From Euglena gracilis (Eukaryota > Euglenida > Euglenophyceae > Euglenales): a stretch of DNA of 64,000 bases. A program made the position numbers and the translations under genes. This document shows, one piece after another, positions 23,765 through 51,833 of this stretch. The stretch covers positions 41,998,437 to 42,062,436 of the forward strand of contig CP154956.1 of assembly GCA_039621445.1 (NCBI GenBank), written 5' to 3'. Every line of letters begins with the position of its first letter. Position 1 is the stretch's first letter. The notes beneath the pieces were generated by a model that saw nothing but the letters and a program-made list of their open reading frames with translations, ran no database searches and had not been told where the DNA came from.

Positions 23765-25048
23765 TTGCGCTTTGGCGCAAATTTCCAAACTTTTTGAGAC
23801 CCGGCGGTTTTGACCCTCTGGTTCCGCGGAGGCCCTCCACAGTGGCGTGTGCATCATTTGGCGATGTTGGGACCTGGGGAACAGGCCCAATTTTGGTGTT
23901 TTTCAGCCTGTGCACCATTTTGAAAAAGGTTCAAAACCCTGGGTTTGACCGCCGGGACACGTGAATTTTCCCCAAAAAGTGCCAAAACCCCCGTTGCGAG
24001 TCCCTCGTTTTTGAAGCCTCGACTGTGTTCCCCGGATGGTGCCACACAGGCTGGATGTAACTTGGCCCTTTTTGTTGCTTTTTTTTTGGGCTCTGCGATG
24101 TGTCTGTTAAGGGTTGCCTGCTGAGGCATCCAGAGGGTGGACTCTACACACACGTTGTGAAAAGTTGGAAAAAAACGGCATGTCACAGAGTTGTGATCCC
24201 TGGGTGCTTGAAGTGCGAGGAGCGGTACAGCGGGAACCACCCAGGTGGGGGGGGGGTTGGGGAGATTGAGGGCAAGCCCAGGGACCTGTCCCAACGTCTG
24301 GTGAGCATAACCAGGCCCCACACTGCCGGGCATAGAAGGCAATGTTTATGGACATTGCGCTTAAGCGCAATAGTTTTACCTTGCGCTTAAGCGCAATGTA
24401 AAACATTTGCGCTTAAGCGCAATGTATAACAGAAGCCCCCTGAGCTTATGGGAGTCCCTCTGATGTGTTACGGTGTTTCGGGGCCCCTCCCTGAACGGCC
24501 AGTGTGCGCGCTTGGTGAGGAAATACATTGCGCCGAAGCGCAAGGGACACGCCTACATTTTGCACTGCTTGTTCATTCAGATTACACGTCAGCCGCCTGT
24601 TTGCACTTCTCATTTTTTGTATGAATACTTTGCGCTTCGGCGCAATGTATTCTTCATAAGTCTACCCATTGCGCTTTGGCGCAATGGAAACACATGTTGA
24701 CACATATGTTATATCATTGCCCAAGTGCGGCAATGGTCACCCACATGTTGAATTGCAAAAAAAGTAAAAAATTTGCACCAAAGCGCAAAGCGTTTTATTT
24801 TTTGTAATGAAAAAAATTGCGCCAAAGCGCAAATGCGCAATGGAGTCCCCTCGTTTCATCACCCGGCGCTTTGTGTTCATGCACACTGGGACCCGGGAGC
24901 GCTGTGCCCGTAGACCGTGAAGTTCCAAGTCGTTGCTTTTGTCCCCAGGCCCTGGGGTGCAGGGAGACATTATTTTCAGATTGTCCTGAGTCTCAGGCCT
25001 CGGTGTTCGAAAAAAGAATATTTTTTTTGGATTTGCGCGTCGGCGCAA
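23765..25048. repeat. Cluster of 16-nt TTGCGC-N4-GCGCAA hairpins
   Basis: Ten copies of TTGCGC-N4-GCGCAA start at about 23765, 24355, 24381, 24407, 24528, 24630, 24669, 24771 (one mismatch), 24817 and 25033. The four central bases vary (TTAA three times, CGAA, TTCG, TTTG, CAAA, GTCG) while the arms are constant. The spacers between them are unrelated. The stretch has no gene. Possible roles are protein-binding palindromes, recombination sites or RNA hairpins, all of which are speculation. Confidence 0.85.
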
Positions 25049-25909
25049 ATTTACAGTCACTTTCAAAGCTAAGTGCGAGTTAGGCCGCCTAAGTTCCTGG
25101 CGGTCATATCGGCCGTCGCATGCCTTCAGTCAAAGCGGGAATTTTGGGTTTTTAATGTTGGGAAGGAGTTTTTCTGCACGAGGCCCAGCAGGCAAAACAG
25201 AAATTTGTGTGCCTGTGGGCTTTCGTTGCCATTTTAAGCACTTGCTGCCTTCACTCCTTCCAGCCCGCACCTTCACCCACTCATTTATGGCGTTCGCCAT
25301 ATGGTTTGGAACGTTTGGACTGGACGATGCCGCACCCCCAAGAGCAGAGTGCTACCCCCCGCAAAATAAGAACCTCCCTGCCGATTTTCAGCAAAAATCC
25401 AAAAATAAAACCTCCTCAGGATTTTTGGGGGATAATCCAAAAAAATGGACTCCTCCCCTTAAACTCTGAAAGCGCTCCCAAAATGGGGGATTTCTTTTGG
25501 CACTTTTCAATTTCTCCCATTTTGAATGTGTCAAAATTGGCAAATTTGAATGGCCAAATTTTTTTGGACAAAAATCGCCCCTTTTCGACTTATTTTTAGA
25601 CCATCCCGCGGAAGAGGGCGATTTTTGTCAAAAAAATGCCAACTTTGAAACGTACAAAACGGGAGAAATGTTAATCAATTTATGATGGGGGAATAATGGG
25701 GGAAGGTTTTATTTGGTCGAAATATTCAGCAAAAATCCAAAAAGTAACCACCCCCCTGAAAACCAGACCCCCCCCCGGGGATTTTTGTCAAACGGACCCA
25801 AACCGTCCGGCGGCGCTGCGGTGAGCCGCTGCTGGCCGGCCGCCATTCGGCCACCCCGCCCCATCCGTGCCCCTTTCGGTGTCCCCCCCTGCCGGCCGCC
25901 CCATCCCCC

Positions 25910-25924
25910 CCCCCTCCTGTCGCA
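25910..25924 (+). promoter_or_regulatory. Probable trans-splice acceptor for the myosin gene
   Basis: CCCCCCTCCTGTCGCAG ends at 25924, 26 nt before the ATG at 25951. It is a long pyrimidine tract followed by AG with no upstream coding exon. Confidence 0.45.
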
Positions 25925-25950
25925 GGCCCGCCGCACCGCTGCCGTCCCCG

Positions 25951-40414
<14,464 letters not shown>

Positions 40415-42764
40415 CCCTCCTCCGCCCCCCCCCCACTTCTGCAGCAAGTGGCTTGGTAGCATTTTTGGCGTTTGCCCACTGCCATTGGCTGGTGCGACTG
40501 GGGCCACTCCCAGCAGCTTTTGGAGACACTGGGGAATTCTTAAACTGGAGGGGACTCTCCCTGGGGGTCCAGCAGGCCAGCAGTTTTTTACAGGCAACGT
40601 CCCCCAGTTGTGCTGTGCCCCTGGGGGTTCCATGAAACGAAGGTTGGTCCAGAGCATGCAGCTTAAGGTTTTGCAGACCCCCCCAGGGCCCAGCACCAAA
40701 GCACCTTCGGCGATCAAAAAGACGCAAAGTTCGGGTGAAATGGTGATTTCTGGCACCCTTGGACCGTCGCCCATGCTCCCAAAATTTCAAAAAATGTGTT
40801 TTTTTTGAATTTTTAAATTTCGACCCTGTTCGATTCCCGGCTCGGTTGTTGGCCGTCCATCCCTTCAGCCTAAGGGCAGTCCGTAAGGGGCAACGGTCAT
40901 TTTTTTTGGCTCTAGCTGTGCATTTTTCAGCCATTTTGGCCGCACTTGGCCATCTTTGGCCGTTTTTGACCTCTTTTGGAGATTTTTGCTACTTTTTACC
41001 AGTTTTGGCCATTTTGGGTCGCTTTTGGCCTCTTTTGGCCCTGTTTTGGCCCATTTCGACCATTTCTCGCCCATTTCTTGACTATTTCTGAACACTTTTG
41101 GTCATTTTAGACCCCTTTCTCCTGCTTTGGGCTCTTTTTGGCCCCTTTTTTATAAAAAAAAACGTTTAAGGCATTTTTGGCATATTTTGGTGATTTTTGG
41201 CCCGTTTTTGGTCATTTTTGGCCCATTTTGACAATTTTTGACCATTTTGTGCCATTTTGTGGGATGAAGGATGCGGCTAACGGATGTGCGGATGTGGGAT
41301 GCGTGCAGTGCAGCAGAGTGGATGTGGGATGCGGCTCCTCAGATGTGGTGGATGGGCTACTGGATGTGGTGGATGCGGCTACTGGAGCAGATGGCTACCG
41401 GAGCACCCCCCCACCCCTCGGGAGGGACAAGCTGGCCAGCCCAAATCTCTAACCAGCCCTGGCTCAGCACTCCCTCTCGCCTTAAGGAGATCTATGATTT
41501 GAGGCTTCGGTCGTTCCAAAAGACACTCCTTTTGTTTTGTACACCCCATGTGATGGTTTGACCATTCCCCATATGTTGTTCACGCGTCATCAAAATGCTT
41601 CGTTTGCAACTTCCACCGCACAGGGCTGTACAGTGAATCCTCCAGGCCCTACGGGTGGTGGGTGGCGGCCACCCCCAACCCACCCCTTCCCTTATTTCTG
41701 AGATTTTCAGGTCTAATGTTCCCTCGGCGCCTTGGACGCTAAAAGGAACTTTTCCTTTCGAATGGTAGGTGGGGGGGTCGACCCCCGACCAGGCCTTTCC
41801 ATGCAGCCTTGCCGCTGTAGATTCCGGTCCCATCACTGTCTCGGGCGATGGCTCCCTCACACATGGTGCGAGCACCATCGCTTGTGGCCCCTCTCTGTCC
41901 TTCTTAGATGTACAGCACCCCTACCCCTGTCTTCTGCATGGCGTGACTTCACTTTCAAAACAGGGCGCATCGCAGTCTTTGGTCAGCAAACTCACGCATT
42001 GCTTGGCCCATCTTGGTGCCGGTATGACCTCTTGCTGGGATTTCCAGTTCTTCACCATTTCGAAGTTTGTGACAGTTCTCCGTCATTTAGTGATGTGCAT
42101 GCAGTATTATGGAAAACGGGAATTTGCAGAAGTCATTGGCAATTGTTGCATAACAACAGCAGTAGTTGCAGCAGCAGCAGCAACAACAACAAGAACAACA
42201 CCAATTAATGATCGCTGTGAAATTCCCATTTTGGAGAGAGACTCTTGGGATTGATGCAGATGGAGGAGAAGTGTCTGTGGGGAGTTTAATAGCCAGCTTC
42301 CGATTGTTGTTGGGGAGCCAGCTATTGTACTCCAGCTCCGTTGTCCGGTGCAGGTTTTTTTTAAAGGAAGGTCGCACCCCCAGGGGCCATGGGCGACAGT
42401 AGGTTAGGAGGGCATTTTCGACAGGGGGATGAAACCTGGTCCGAAACAACAGGGTGTCATGCCCTTTGCCCCGGGCCCTGGGAGGAAAAGAAAGCGACCC
42501 CTCCACACCACAGCAAGCAATATCGTCGGCATTCTCTCCCTGGCCGACGTCTGCTTCAGATGGCTGTATTTTGAGCTGACCTCAGACGCTTCGCAATGCT
42601 TTAGTCAGTGTCAGTCAGGGGGGCCAACTACCCCAGCTGGTTACAGCACACACGCCTGCAGCAGTGTCCTTCCTGTCCACCCAAATGCACAGGCTTCCCC
42701 CCTCCTCTCCCACTCCCTATTTTGTGCCCGCCAGGATGGTTGATGCACCCAGGCAACAATTCTG
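40415..42764. other. Spacer between the myosin and LRR genes
   Basis: I see no supported gene. The stretch includes a partial CAGTCCGTAAGGGG end related to the 58376 family (about 40877), a TTTTGGCC-rich tract (40905-41250), GGATGCGG-type minisatellite (41270-41400) and (CAG)n/(CAA)n (42160-42200). Confidence 0.5.
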
Positions 42765-43110
42765 GCCCACACCACACCACACCACACCACACCACACCAC
42801 ACCACACCACACCACACCACACCACACCACGCCACGCCACACCACGCCACACCATGCCACACCACACCACACCACACCACACCACACCACACCACACCAC
42901 ACCACACCACACCACACCACACCACACCACACCACACCACACCACACCACACCACACCACACCACACCACGCCACGCCACACCACGCCACACCATGCCAC
43001 ACCACACCACACCACACCACACCACACCACACCACACCACACCACACCACACCACACCACACCACACCACACCACACCACACTACACTACACCACACCAC
43101 ACCACACCAC
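42765..43110. repeat. (ACACC)n minisatellite with 140-bp higher-order repeat
   Basis: About 345 bp of ACACC pentamers. The same variant block GCCACGCCACACCACGCCAC starts at 42831 and 42971, exactly 140 bp (28 units) apart, showing segmental duplication inside the array. It is open in many frames but not coding. Confidence 0.95.
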
Positions 43111-43224
43111 ATCAATGGAAAATCGACAAAAGAAACGTACAACAGAACCTGCTTACCAGTACATTGTCATCGGAGAAGCAGTGGAAAGGCACACACCCGT
43201 GCTGTGCTCCAAGGTTGCCTGCCA

Positions 43225-46200
43225 ATGGAGGGGAACTTCGATGCGGCGCTGTGGCAGGGGCCGACCCTCGACCTCGAGAACCGCCGGCTGGGTGCCTCAC
43301 TGGCGCCGTTCCTCGCGCAGGGGCTTCGGATCACGCCCTGGCAGGGTTGGTGGCCGGGCCCGCCTCCCACAACCACCCCATAAGGCGGGGGGGGGGGGTG
43401 CAAGCACGTTTGTTTGTGTTTATTTTTTTTGCATTTTTCGATTTTGGCAAGATTTGCTTTTTTCATTTCTGGGTTTTTTCCTCATCTCCTGATTTTTTTT
43501 TGGTTTTACTAGGACTTTTTTTTGATTTAAAGATCCACAGTTTGGCTCCAATTTTTCTGAGACCAATTTTTTTTGCCAAAATTTTGCTATTTTGGATGTT
43601 TTGGTGCTTCAGAATGCTGTTCTCAAACATCTAATATCAAAATATGGTTGCATGATGAAAGATTACCCCAGATAATGAAAACCTGAAATCCAGAGGTGAA
43701 AGATTCAGTCCTCTTCAACAGAAAAGTTAACATCCCGGGGAAGCTCTAAAGGAATTTGCACGCAAACCGCGTTTTCCCTGCATTTTCTGTTGTTCCGTGC
43801 ATCGCTTGTTTCGAAGTTTCATGTTGCCTATCACACCCATCTACACATTTGCTAGCACACTTTTAGGAACCAACCTCGCGGGTGCATTTGTTTGACGGCC
43901 ACAAAAAGTGCAATCCAAATCATTTTTCGCGCTTTTTTTGTCCCTCAGCGTGGCTACTTGGTAGGCCCAGCCCCGCCGGCCCCCGACCACGGTGCGGTAC
44001 CTCAACCTGAAGGGCAATGCCCTGGGGGACGACGGGGTGCAGGTCGTGATGGAGGCGATGCGCGGCAACCGCACCGTGGAGGGCAGGGCGGCCCGGGCCC
44101 GGGCTCCTTGGGCGGTGGAGGGGTTGGACGGTTGGGCGGTTGCCATTTGGCGGTTCAGAGCCTCGGGTTCAGGCGTTGGGGATGGGACACCGTCGTCAAT
44201 GGCATGGGTTCCCTCTTCCATTGCAGGCTGACCCCCCCTGTCCAATACGCACCGTGTCGTTGACACCCCCCCCCCCCGTGTCAACCGCACTTTCACGGAA
44301 CATTACCGGAGGGTTTTTCATTGAACTACAGTGGCGTTGACACACCGTGTCATTGACACGCCCCTCGTGTCAACGTCACATTCCCTGAACATTGTCGTGT
44401 CTTGGACAAGAGGGGGGGAGGTATGAAACGTGACCATCGGCGGCCAAGCTTGTCATGTCCAAGTCCCAAGACCCAAGCCTGTCCGTGAGAAGGAAAGGCT
44501 GGGGGTGGCGTTGCCCCCTTGGGATCAGCAATGCCAAAGGCAGGGATCCTCACATTTCCTGAAAAGGAAATTCACGGAAATTCACGAAGGATCACGGAAA
44601 TGGGGATGGCCATTTTCAAGGAAATCACGGAAATTCACGGATGAGGCGGAGGGTTTGGAAAAAAAATTGGGTCTTTTTTGAATGTGCTTTGTTTTGTGCT
44701 TGTGCATTTTGATGGATGTTTTGCACATTCTCTGCCTTTCCAAATAGACAATGTCGTCACAAGGCAGACATTCGCCTCCGGTTCTGTTCGCTTTTTGTGT
44801 TCTTGCTGTGAGGTGGGGAGTCCTCTCATAGACCTCAGGGGTGCAAATCCCCCGGGGGATCTCCAGGATTATAATATGGAGAAACGATCTGCTGTCACAA
44901 CTATCCAAGTATTGCTCCGGTGCAGAATGGAATGTGGCTTTTGACCTTTTCCGGAAACAGGAAACTCACGGAAAATCACGGATACATTTTGGCCTCGGCC
45001 AGCACGGAAATGTGAGGATCCCTGCCCAAGGTCAGCCCTCCTGTCTCAAGGGTGGCAGCCGCCCTGGGGCCAATCCTGGACCTCTCCGACAACGCCATCA
45101 AGGACTCCGGTGGGCTGGCGGTGGGCGCCATGCTGGAGGGCAACGCCACCCTGCAGAGCCTGTGCCCAGGCTTGACCACCGTTGGCCGTAGCCCCCCCCC
45201 TGTTTGATCGTTGGGTCTTGCACGAGTGTCTGTGTGACGCCGATGACACGAGTGCTCCGTGTGTCGCCCGCAGACAATTTTTTAAGCACTGGCCGACCCC
45301 CCTCTGGGGGGGTGGGTGACTGGTTTTTCGGAGTGACTGACTGGTTTTTGGCCCGGACCCCGGGGGGAGGGGTTGGCAAATAATCACTAAAGTGACCTGG
45401 CGCCAAAGGCGCCGTAAAATCTTTTTGGCCTTTTTGGCATGTTTTTGGTCAAATTTCCTTTGGATTCCAGAGAGAGTGGCCGACCCCCCCCCGGGGGGGG
45501 GGGGTAGTGACTGACTGGTTTCCCGAAAAAGTGACTGATTGGTTTTTCAAAAAGTGGAGTGACCCCCCCTCCCCCCCGGGGTCAGTAAAAAATTGTATGG
45601 TCGCCCGTGGGGTTCGTGGGGATGGCTGCATGGAGGCCTGCCTGCGCCTTGCTGGCAACCGCATCCGCAAGACCGGGGTGGCGGCCATCGCCAACGCCCT
45701 GACGGCCAACAGCCGGCTGAAGAAGCTGGACCTGTCTGACACCCAGAGGGTCGCGCTGGAGGCTGCCCCCCCAATTTCTGTTTGGTTGAATGGTGGGGTA
45801 TGTGTTTTTTGTGGCAACTTCTTTTGAATTATTGGACGATATTGGAGGTTGAAGTGAGCATTGAAAATCACAACTCACGATGTACAGTGTCACCCGTCCC
45901 CTCTCTTTGCCAGTTTCTATCTGGCTATTGGGCCGGCCCTCCAAGCCAGCTGCTCCCCACCGCCGCTATCCCTCCATCCACCTCCCCCCCCCCCCCGTGA
46001 TGGAAATGGCCCCCTGCAGGGAATCGACTGCGGGATGGCGGGGTGGCGGTGGTGGCGGACGCGCTGCGCAGAAACCATAGATTCGTTTAACACCTGTCTG
46101 ATCCCCCCCCCCCGGGTGGACCCCCCAGGGGGTGGCGTGCGCCTTGGATGAGATTTTAGGGGTGGGAAGTCATGGGAGGTAGGTTTGTGGGACGTAGGTG

Positions 46201-49200
46201 CAGACCGAATTTCAGGGTCTCAAAATCGAAAGTGGTTGGGCCGCGGCTGGCCGCGGCCCAACAAAAAAGGTTTTTGGGGCCGCGGCTGGTCGCGACCCAA
46301 CCAAATTGCAAAAGTCCAATCAGAAAAAGATTTATGGGGCTTATTTGAATGAATAGGGTTATGTTTAAGATTCTCATGCAAACCGTTGAAGCTTTCCTGC
46401 TCAATGTCGTTAAACTGGCTTCCACAGGGTACTCAGCGAACCCAAAGAGCCACCCAACTGGGGTTAAAAGCATGGGGACCCAAGCGAGGTGCCAAAGACA
46501 CCGAGACAAAGGTGCGAGGTGCCAAAGACACCCTCATGTGTATTAACCCTGGTTGGGCGGCTCTTTGGTGGCTGGTGCCCTGTAGGGCTCACATCGCACA
46601 ACTAATTGTGCGATGCAGTTGCTGGATTTGTTGTGTTGGTTGGGTGACTCCAGCCAACCGCAGCCGGCCACAGCTGGCCATGGCCAACCAATGGCTGCCC
46701 TACCTCCCATGAATGACCACCCCCGGCCGAAGGCAGGGGTGAAATTCAGCGCTATCAATTTTGGCTGGATTTTGGGTGGGTGGGTGGGTGGTTGCGGGGG
46801 GGGGGGGGGGCTGGGCGGGGGGGGTTTTCAAAAAAAGTGGGTGGGTGGGTGGGTTTGGGCCTGGAAAAAAGTGCCCCCCCCCGGGGAATCACTAAGTGAA
46901 TCCATGGCCGCAATCAAACGCTGCTGCAGCTCAACGTGGCCCGCAACGAGGTCAACGTCGCGGGGGGCCGGGCCCTGGCTTCCATGCTGACCGCCAACGG
47001 CACGCTGCAGGCGCTGAACGTCAGCCACGCCTCGCCTCCATTGAGGTTGACACCCGTTCATTCATGTGACCCTTGGGGGGCGGGGCGGTGCGAGAATCCC
47101 CAAAACCCTGTGGGTGGTGGGTGGGGGGAGTTGACCTCCCCCCCATCCTGGTGGGGGGTCCGATCCCCCACCACCTTTTTTGCCATAATTCCAGGGGCCT
47201 TGGGTGGCGACATAGTGGGAGGATAGACCCCCCCACTTCCCGCACAGCCCTGCTTTGGGGGGGTGGTGCGGTTTCGGTGCTCATTTGTTCCATTGGGGTG
47301 GGCTCCGCCAAGGCTCAAACCAGCCTGGCAAGAGGCAGGGCGGATGAAAAGGGTTGGCCGATTTACGGGTTTTTGTCTTGGGAGCTATGATCCCCCCCTG
47401 CCCTGTGATTTCATAATGCTGGTCACACAGATATTACAAGAAAATTTTGGTGAATGGTGCCCCTTGAAACTTTGCATGGTCACACCCATTTTCTTTGCCA
47501 GCGGGGTTGTTTGGTTGTCCTTTAGTTGGTCCCGGGCGGTTGCCGTTTCATGGACCCTGCGACCCCCCCCCCAGGGCTGCAAACCTGTGGAGGAGGTGCG
47601 CACCCCTCTCCCCGGCGCTTCACCGAAATCCCTGGGTCGGGGCCCACCAACGGTTCATTTGCCGGCGAGGCGTGCCGCCGGCTACAACCTGCTGGGGGAG
47701 GCCCTGGTGGACTTCGCCCCCGCCTTGTCGGTTGCCCAGCGCTGCCTGTGCCTCGGCGTTGTTGCCTTGCAGGGGTCGCATCTCACAGGTGTGGGCCAAC
47801 CGCCCGACGTCGGGCGACCATGCAGTCTCGCCCACAGGCGGGACTGCCAGCAACGTCAGCCTCATGGAGTTGGACCTTGAAGCCAACCTCTTCACTCCTG
47901 AGCGTCCAGCCGGCGCTCTCCAACCCTTCCCCAGGTGACACACACAACCCACACACACACAACCCCACCAGGCAACCTGGCAGGAGCATCATTGTGACCT
48001 CGCCATGTTTTTTTGGCACTTTTTTTCCAGTGCCGCTGAGAACTTGTGCCCAAAAAAGTGGGTGCCAGACTACTGGAACCATCTTTTTTCTCTGGAATCA
48101 TTTTGCCCCGCCATCATCCAGCACTGTCAGGGGCAAGGCCCCGGCAGGTCATTTGCCACGGCTCTCACCCATCCGAATACCACGCAACGAACGCGTGGTA
48201 CTCGGCGGTGATTTGGTGGTGACGGGCGTCCCGTGCCTGTTGTGGATTGGCCCCTCCCCCTTTTTGGTTCGTGCCGCCGGGACCGGCTGCCGGCACGCGA
48301 AGCGGTTCGGGGAGGCGCTGCTCAAGGTGGGCCTCATGGCCATCAACCTCTCCCGCAACCCGCTGGGGGACGACGGGCTGCGGCCCGTCCTGGAGGGCTT
48401 CAAGGCCCTGTCCGCCCTGCGCTACGCCCACGGCGCCCTCCCGCAGGTCCGACCCTTGACGTGGGCAGTGCATAAGAGCGCTGGGCCGTCCGTGTGGGTG
48501 TGGGCTCCCTTGGCCCTTGGTGGGGTGGGTGGGTGGGTGGAAGGGACCCCCAAGGCCATTGGGTGGCCCAATCCCCTGTGGCGACGGTGGGGTAAAACAT
48601 GTAACCCCCTCAAATAGTACCCTCTTGGGTAATATTTGGGGTGATAATTACTCCTGAGAATCTTCGCAGTCCAAAAATAGACGAAGCTGGGAAAAGGGCA
48701 TAAAAAGGCATGCCGTCCTCCCTCAGTACGGCTTTGACCCCCTCCTGCCCTCCACAGTTCTATCTGGTGGGGAGCAGAAAGTTTCGGTACATGGTTTACA
48801 AAAAAAACAATTGAATCAAGGTCTGTCTTTTGTGACACTTGGCAGCAACGCCTGCGTCGGGCGGGAGTTCCGGGGCGGGCCGGGCTGGGGCAGGCTGGGC
48901 TGGGCCTGGCTGGGTTGGGCCGGGGCGGGCCAGGCTGGGCCGGGGCGGGGCGGGGCGGGGCTGGGCGGGGCAGGCTGGGCCGGGCCAGGCCGGGGCGGGG
49001 CGGGGCGGGGTGGGGTGGGCTGGGCTGGGGCGGGCCGGGGGCCGTGCCGCCGTGGACCTGTCCAGCGTGGGGCTGACGGCGCGGTGTGTGGGGGACGTGG
49101 CGGACCTGGTCCGGCTCAGTCCCCAGCTGGAGCGCCTGCACGTGGACGGCAACGCCATCGGCAGCGAGGGCGTCACGATGCTGGCGGCGGCGATGAAGGA

Positions 49201-51797
49201 GCACCGGCCACCGCTTTCCTCCCCACCGCACAAAAAAGTTCGTCAGCGCTGGGTATCCTGAAGAAAACGGCGAAGGAGGGGAGTGTGGACTGGTGTATTT
49301 TTGTATGTTCATTTCATTTTATCCTATTTGTATTTTCATTTTGGTGTATTTCTGCATTTTCGGTTCCCCCCATTTATCTCGGATTCTTGTGTTCGTTGTT
49401 TGTGAGGCTCATAGAAGCTTCGGGCTACCCATGGCATGGGCCCATTGGAGCTATCTGACAGGAGAGAGACGGTGTCTGCAGCACCTCATGTCCCTCGCTC
49501 AGGGACTCCTTGGTCCAACGGGACTTTGGGCTATGTTACGCTGCCATCGATCCTGTCGCCCACAAATGGATTCTGGCTTCGCTTTGTGGAGGGAGTGGAG
49601 GGAGACGGCTTCCAAACCCATGTTGTTGGTTTTTTACGTTCTCCGGAGTCCAAATGTCTTGGTGCTCCCTGCCCCCAACGTTTCCCACTGCAACATGGAC
49701 TCCAGCGCCGCAGTGGCCCTATCTCTGGCCCTGAACAACGGGCAGTGCTGTGTCTACCTGGGTCTGGAGAGCCTTCCCATTCTGCGGCTCCCTGCAGGGG
49801 ACCATAAGCCCTCCCCCACAACAGTGAGCCATATATATGTGTATATAATGTAATATGTTTACATACACACATACACATTTATTTGGCATATTCATGCTAA
49901 TGGGGAACTGTAATTGCTGCATTTATTTTTTGAATAAGGCCGCCTTATTCGCTTTGCATCTCGCCACAACCCTGCCATTGCCCCCCACTTCTTTCCTATG
50001 GTTTGGGGCGCGGCGCTGCGGTCAACCTGTACTTCAGCTCGCTGGTGGTGGCGGACAACCGCATCAGCGACGAGGGCTGCCGCACGTTGTGCTATGCGCT
50101 GAAGCGGCTGACGCGCCTGCGGACGCTGGACCTCACCGCCAACGCCGTCACGGCCGCCATGCAGGAGGAGCTCGCCTCCGTGTTCGTCAACAATGCGGAG
50201 CTGACCTCCGTCACCCTTGTGGTGTGTCACACTGGCTGCCCCGCCCCATGCAGATGTGTGAGAGGCACAGGGACAGCTGCCCAAATCAGTAGACAGTTGG
50301 ATATATCAGCCTCATCGCTTCCTGTGCACACCACACCGCACCACACCACACCAACCACATCACACCACACCACACCGCACCGCACCACACCACACCACAC
50401 CACACCACACCACACCACACCACACCACACCACACCACACCACACCACACCACACCACACCACACCACTGCACACTACACCGCACCACACCACACCAACC
50501 ACATCACACCACACTGCACCACACCACACCACACCACACCACACCACACCACACCACACCACACCACACCACACCACACCACACCACACCACACCACACC
50601 ACACCACACCACACCACACCACACCACACCACACCACACCGCACCACACCACATCACACCGCACCGCACCACACAGCACTACACCACACCACCACATCCA
50701 CGCTTCTTCCCCTTTGCCCCTCCCCCAGGGTAACCCAATCGCTTCCCTTTTCGCCAATGGGATCCTGTCGCGCCGCATCGCTCTCCGTTCGGGGATGTGT
50801 GCGCTGCAGGAAACTGCTCCCCGGCATGTTGCTTTTCGGGATGCTGCGAGAGGGGGTGTTGTCCATTTCTGGAGTCGTCAGGAACGGTCAGCCAATGGGT
50901 GCAAAGTCTCTTTCGATCGTTCCCAAAGTGCTGTGTTGTGAGCTCAAATGCACAGTGCGCATCTTGTGCTGGCAACCCAGTGGATGGACCCCCCTTCCTG
51001 AGGGAGGAGGCTCAGCAGCCAGCAGCTTATTCAAGCTATTGCAGTATTTGTCCAGCTGTCTGAATGGCGAAAGGCTGGTTTTTTTCCAATTTTAGTTTTG
51101 TCAAACCTGATTTTCCATCCACCCAGCTGTATTCCCCCAGGTCCGGGTTGCTACGTGCTTCCCATTTTGGAAGAGATGGAAGACATGGCCAACCTATCGT
51201 GACTCCTTAAATCTGGCTCTGTCTTTCAGCTAAATTCCTTTAATTATTACTCCTCACCCAGATGCTTACCTACCTCGGGCTCGTTACCCCCCCCCAAGTT
51301 GGCCCAGCCTTTTGGCCAATATGGCCCGGGCCGGGGGGGGAGGGGGGGTTAGGTCCTGAACAAAGTGGGCAAAGCCACGCCCCAAACACCCAACACGAGC
51401 GCCACCCACACCCCCGCCGGGCAGCTGCTGGGCAACATGGCGGACAGCAGCGCCGTGGTGGCCCCGCCCCACCCGCTGCCGGCCACCCCCGGGACGTTCC
51501 GGCGGACGCTGACCCGCAGCGCAGGGACGGCCGGGCCTTCCCCGACCGCGGTGCTGCGCGCCACGGAGTGGGTGAGCCCGGCCACCGCGTCAGGTGGCTG
51601 CCGTGCGCTGGAGTGGGGTTTGGCGAGAGGCTCAAAAAAGATGGGCTTTGGGGACCGGAGGCTGATGTCGGAATGTACACCAGTTCAGGGTTAATCATTA
51701 CATCGGTGTATTTACAAAATTATTTTGGGTCTATTTTCTTAGTTATTTGGGTAATATCTCCATTTAATTTCACTTTGTGGAAATCTGTCAATTTGCG

Positions 51798-51833
<36 letters not shown>

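Noticed and set aside
23765-25048. CRISPR array
   Set aside because: The repeated units are 16-nt palindromes with very irregular spacing and unrelated intervals, in a eukaryotic genome. No direct repeats of CRISPR length and no cas genes.
42628-43142. Long frames across the ACACC arrays (also 50227-50778)
   Set aside because: They are periodic low-complexity sequence. No stop is expected in a 5-bp repeat of this composition.
43320-43985. Stem-ended intron between the first two LRR exons
   Set aside because: No placement gave both a convincing stem and a matching phase, so the boundary was left open.
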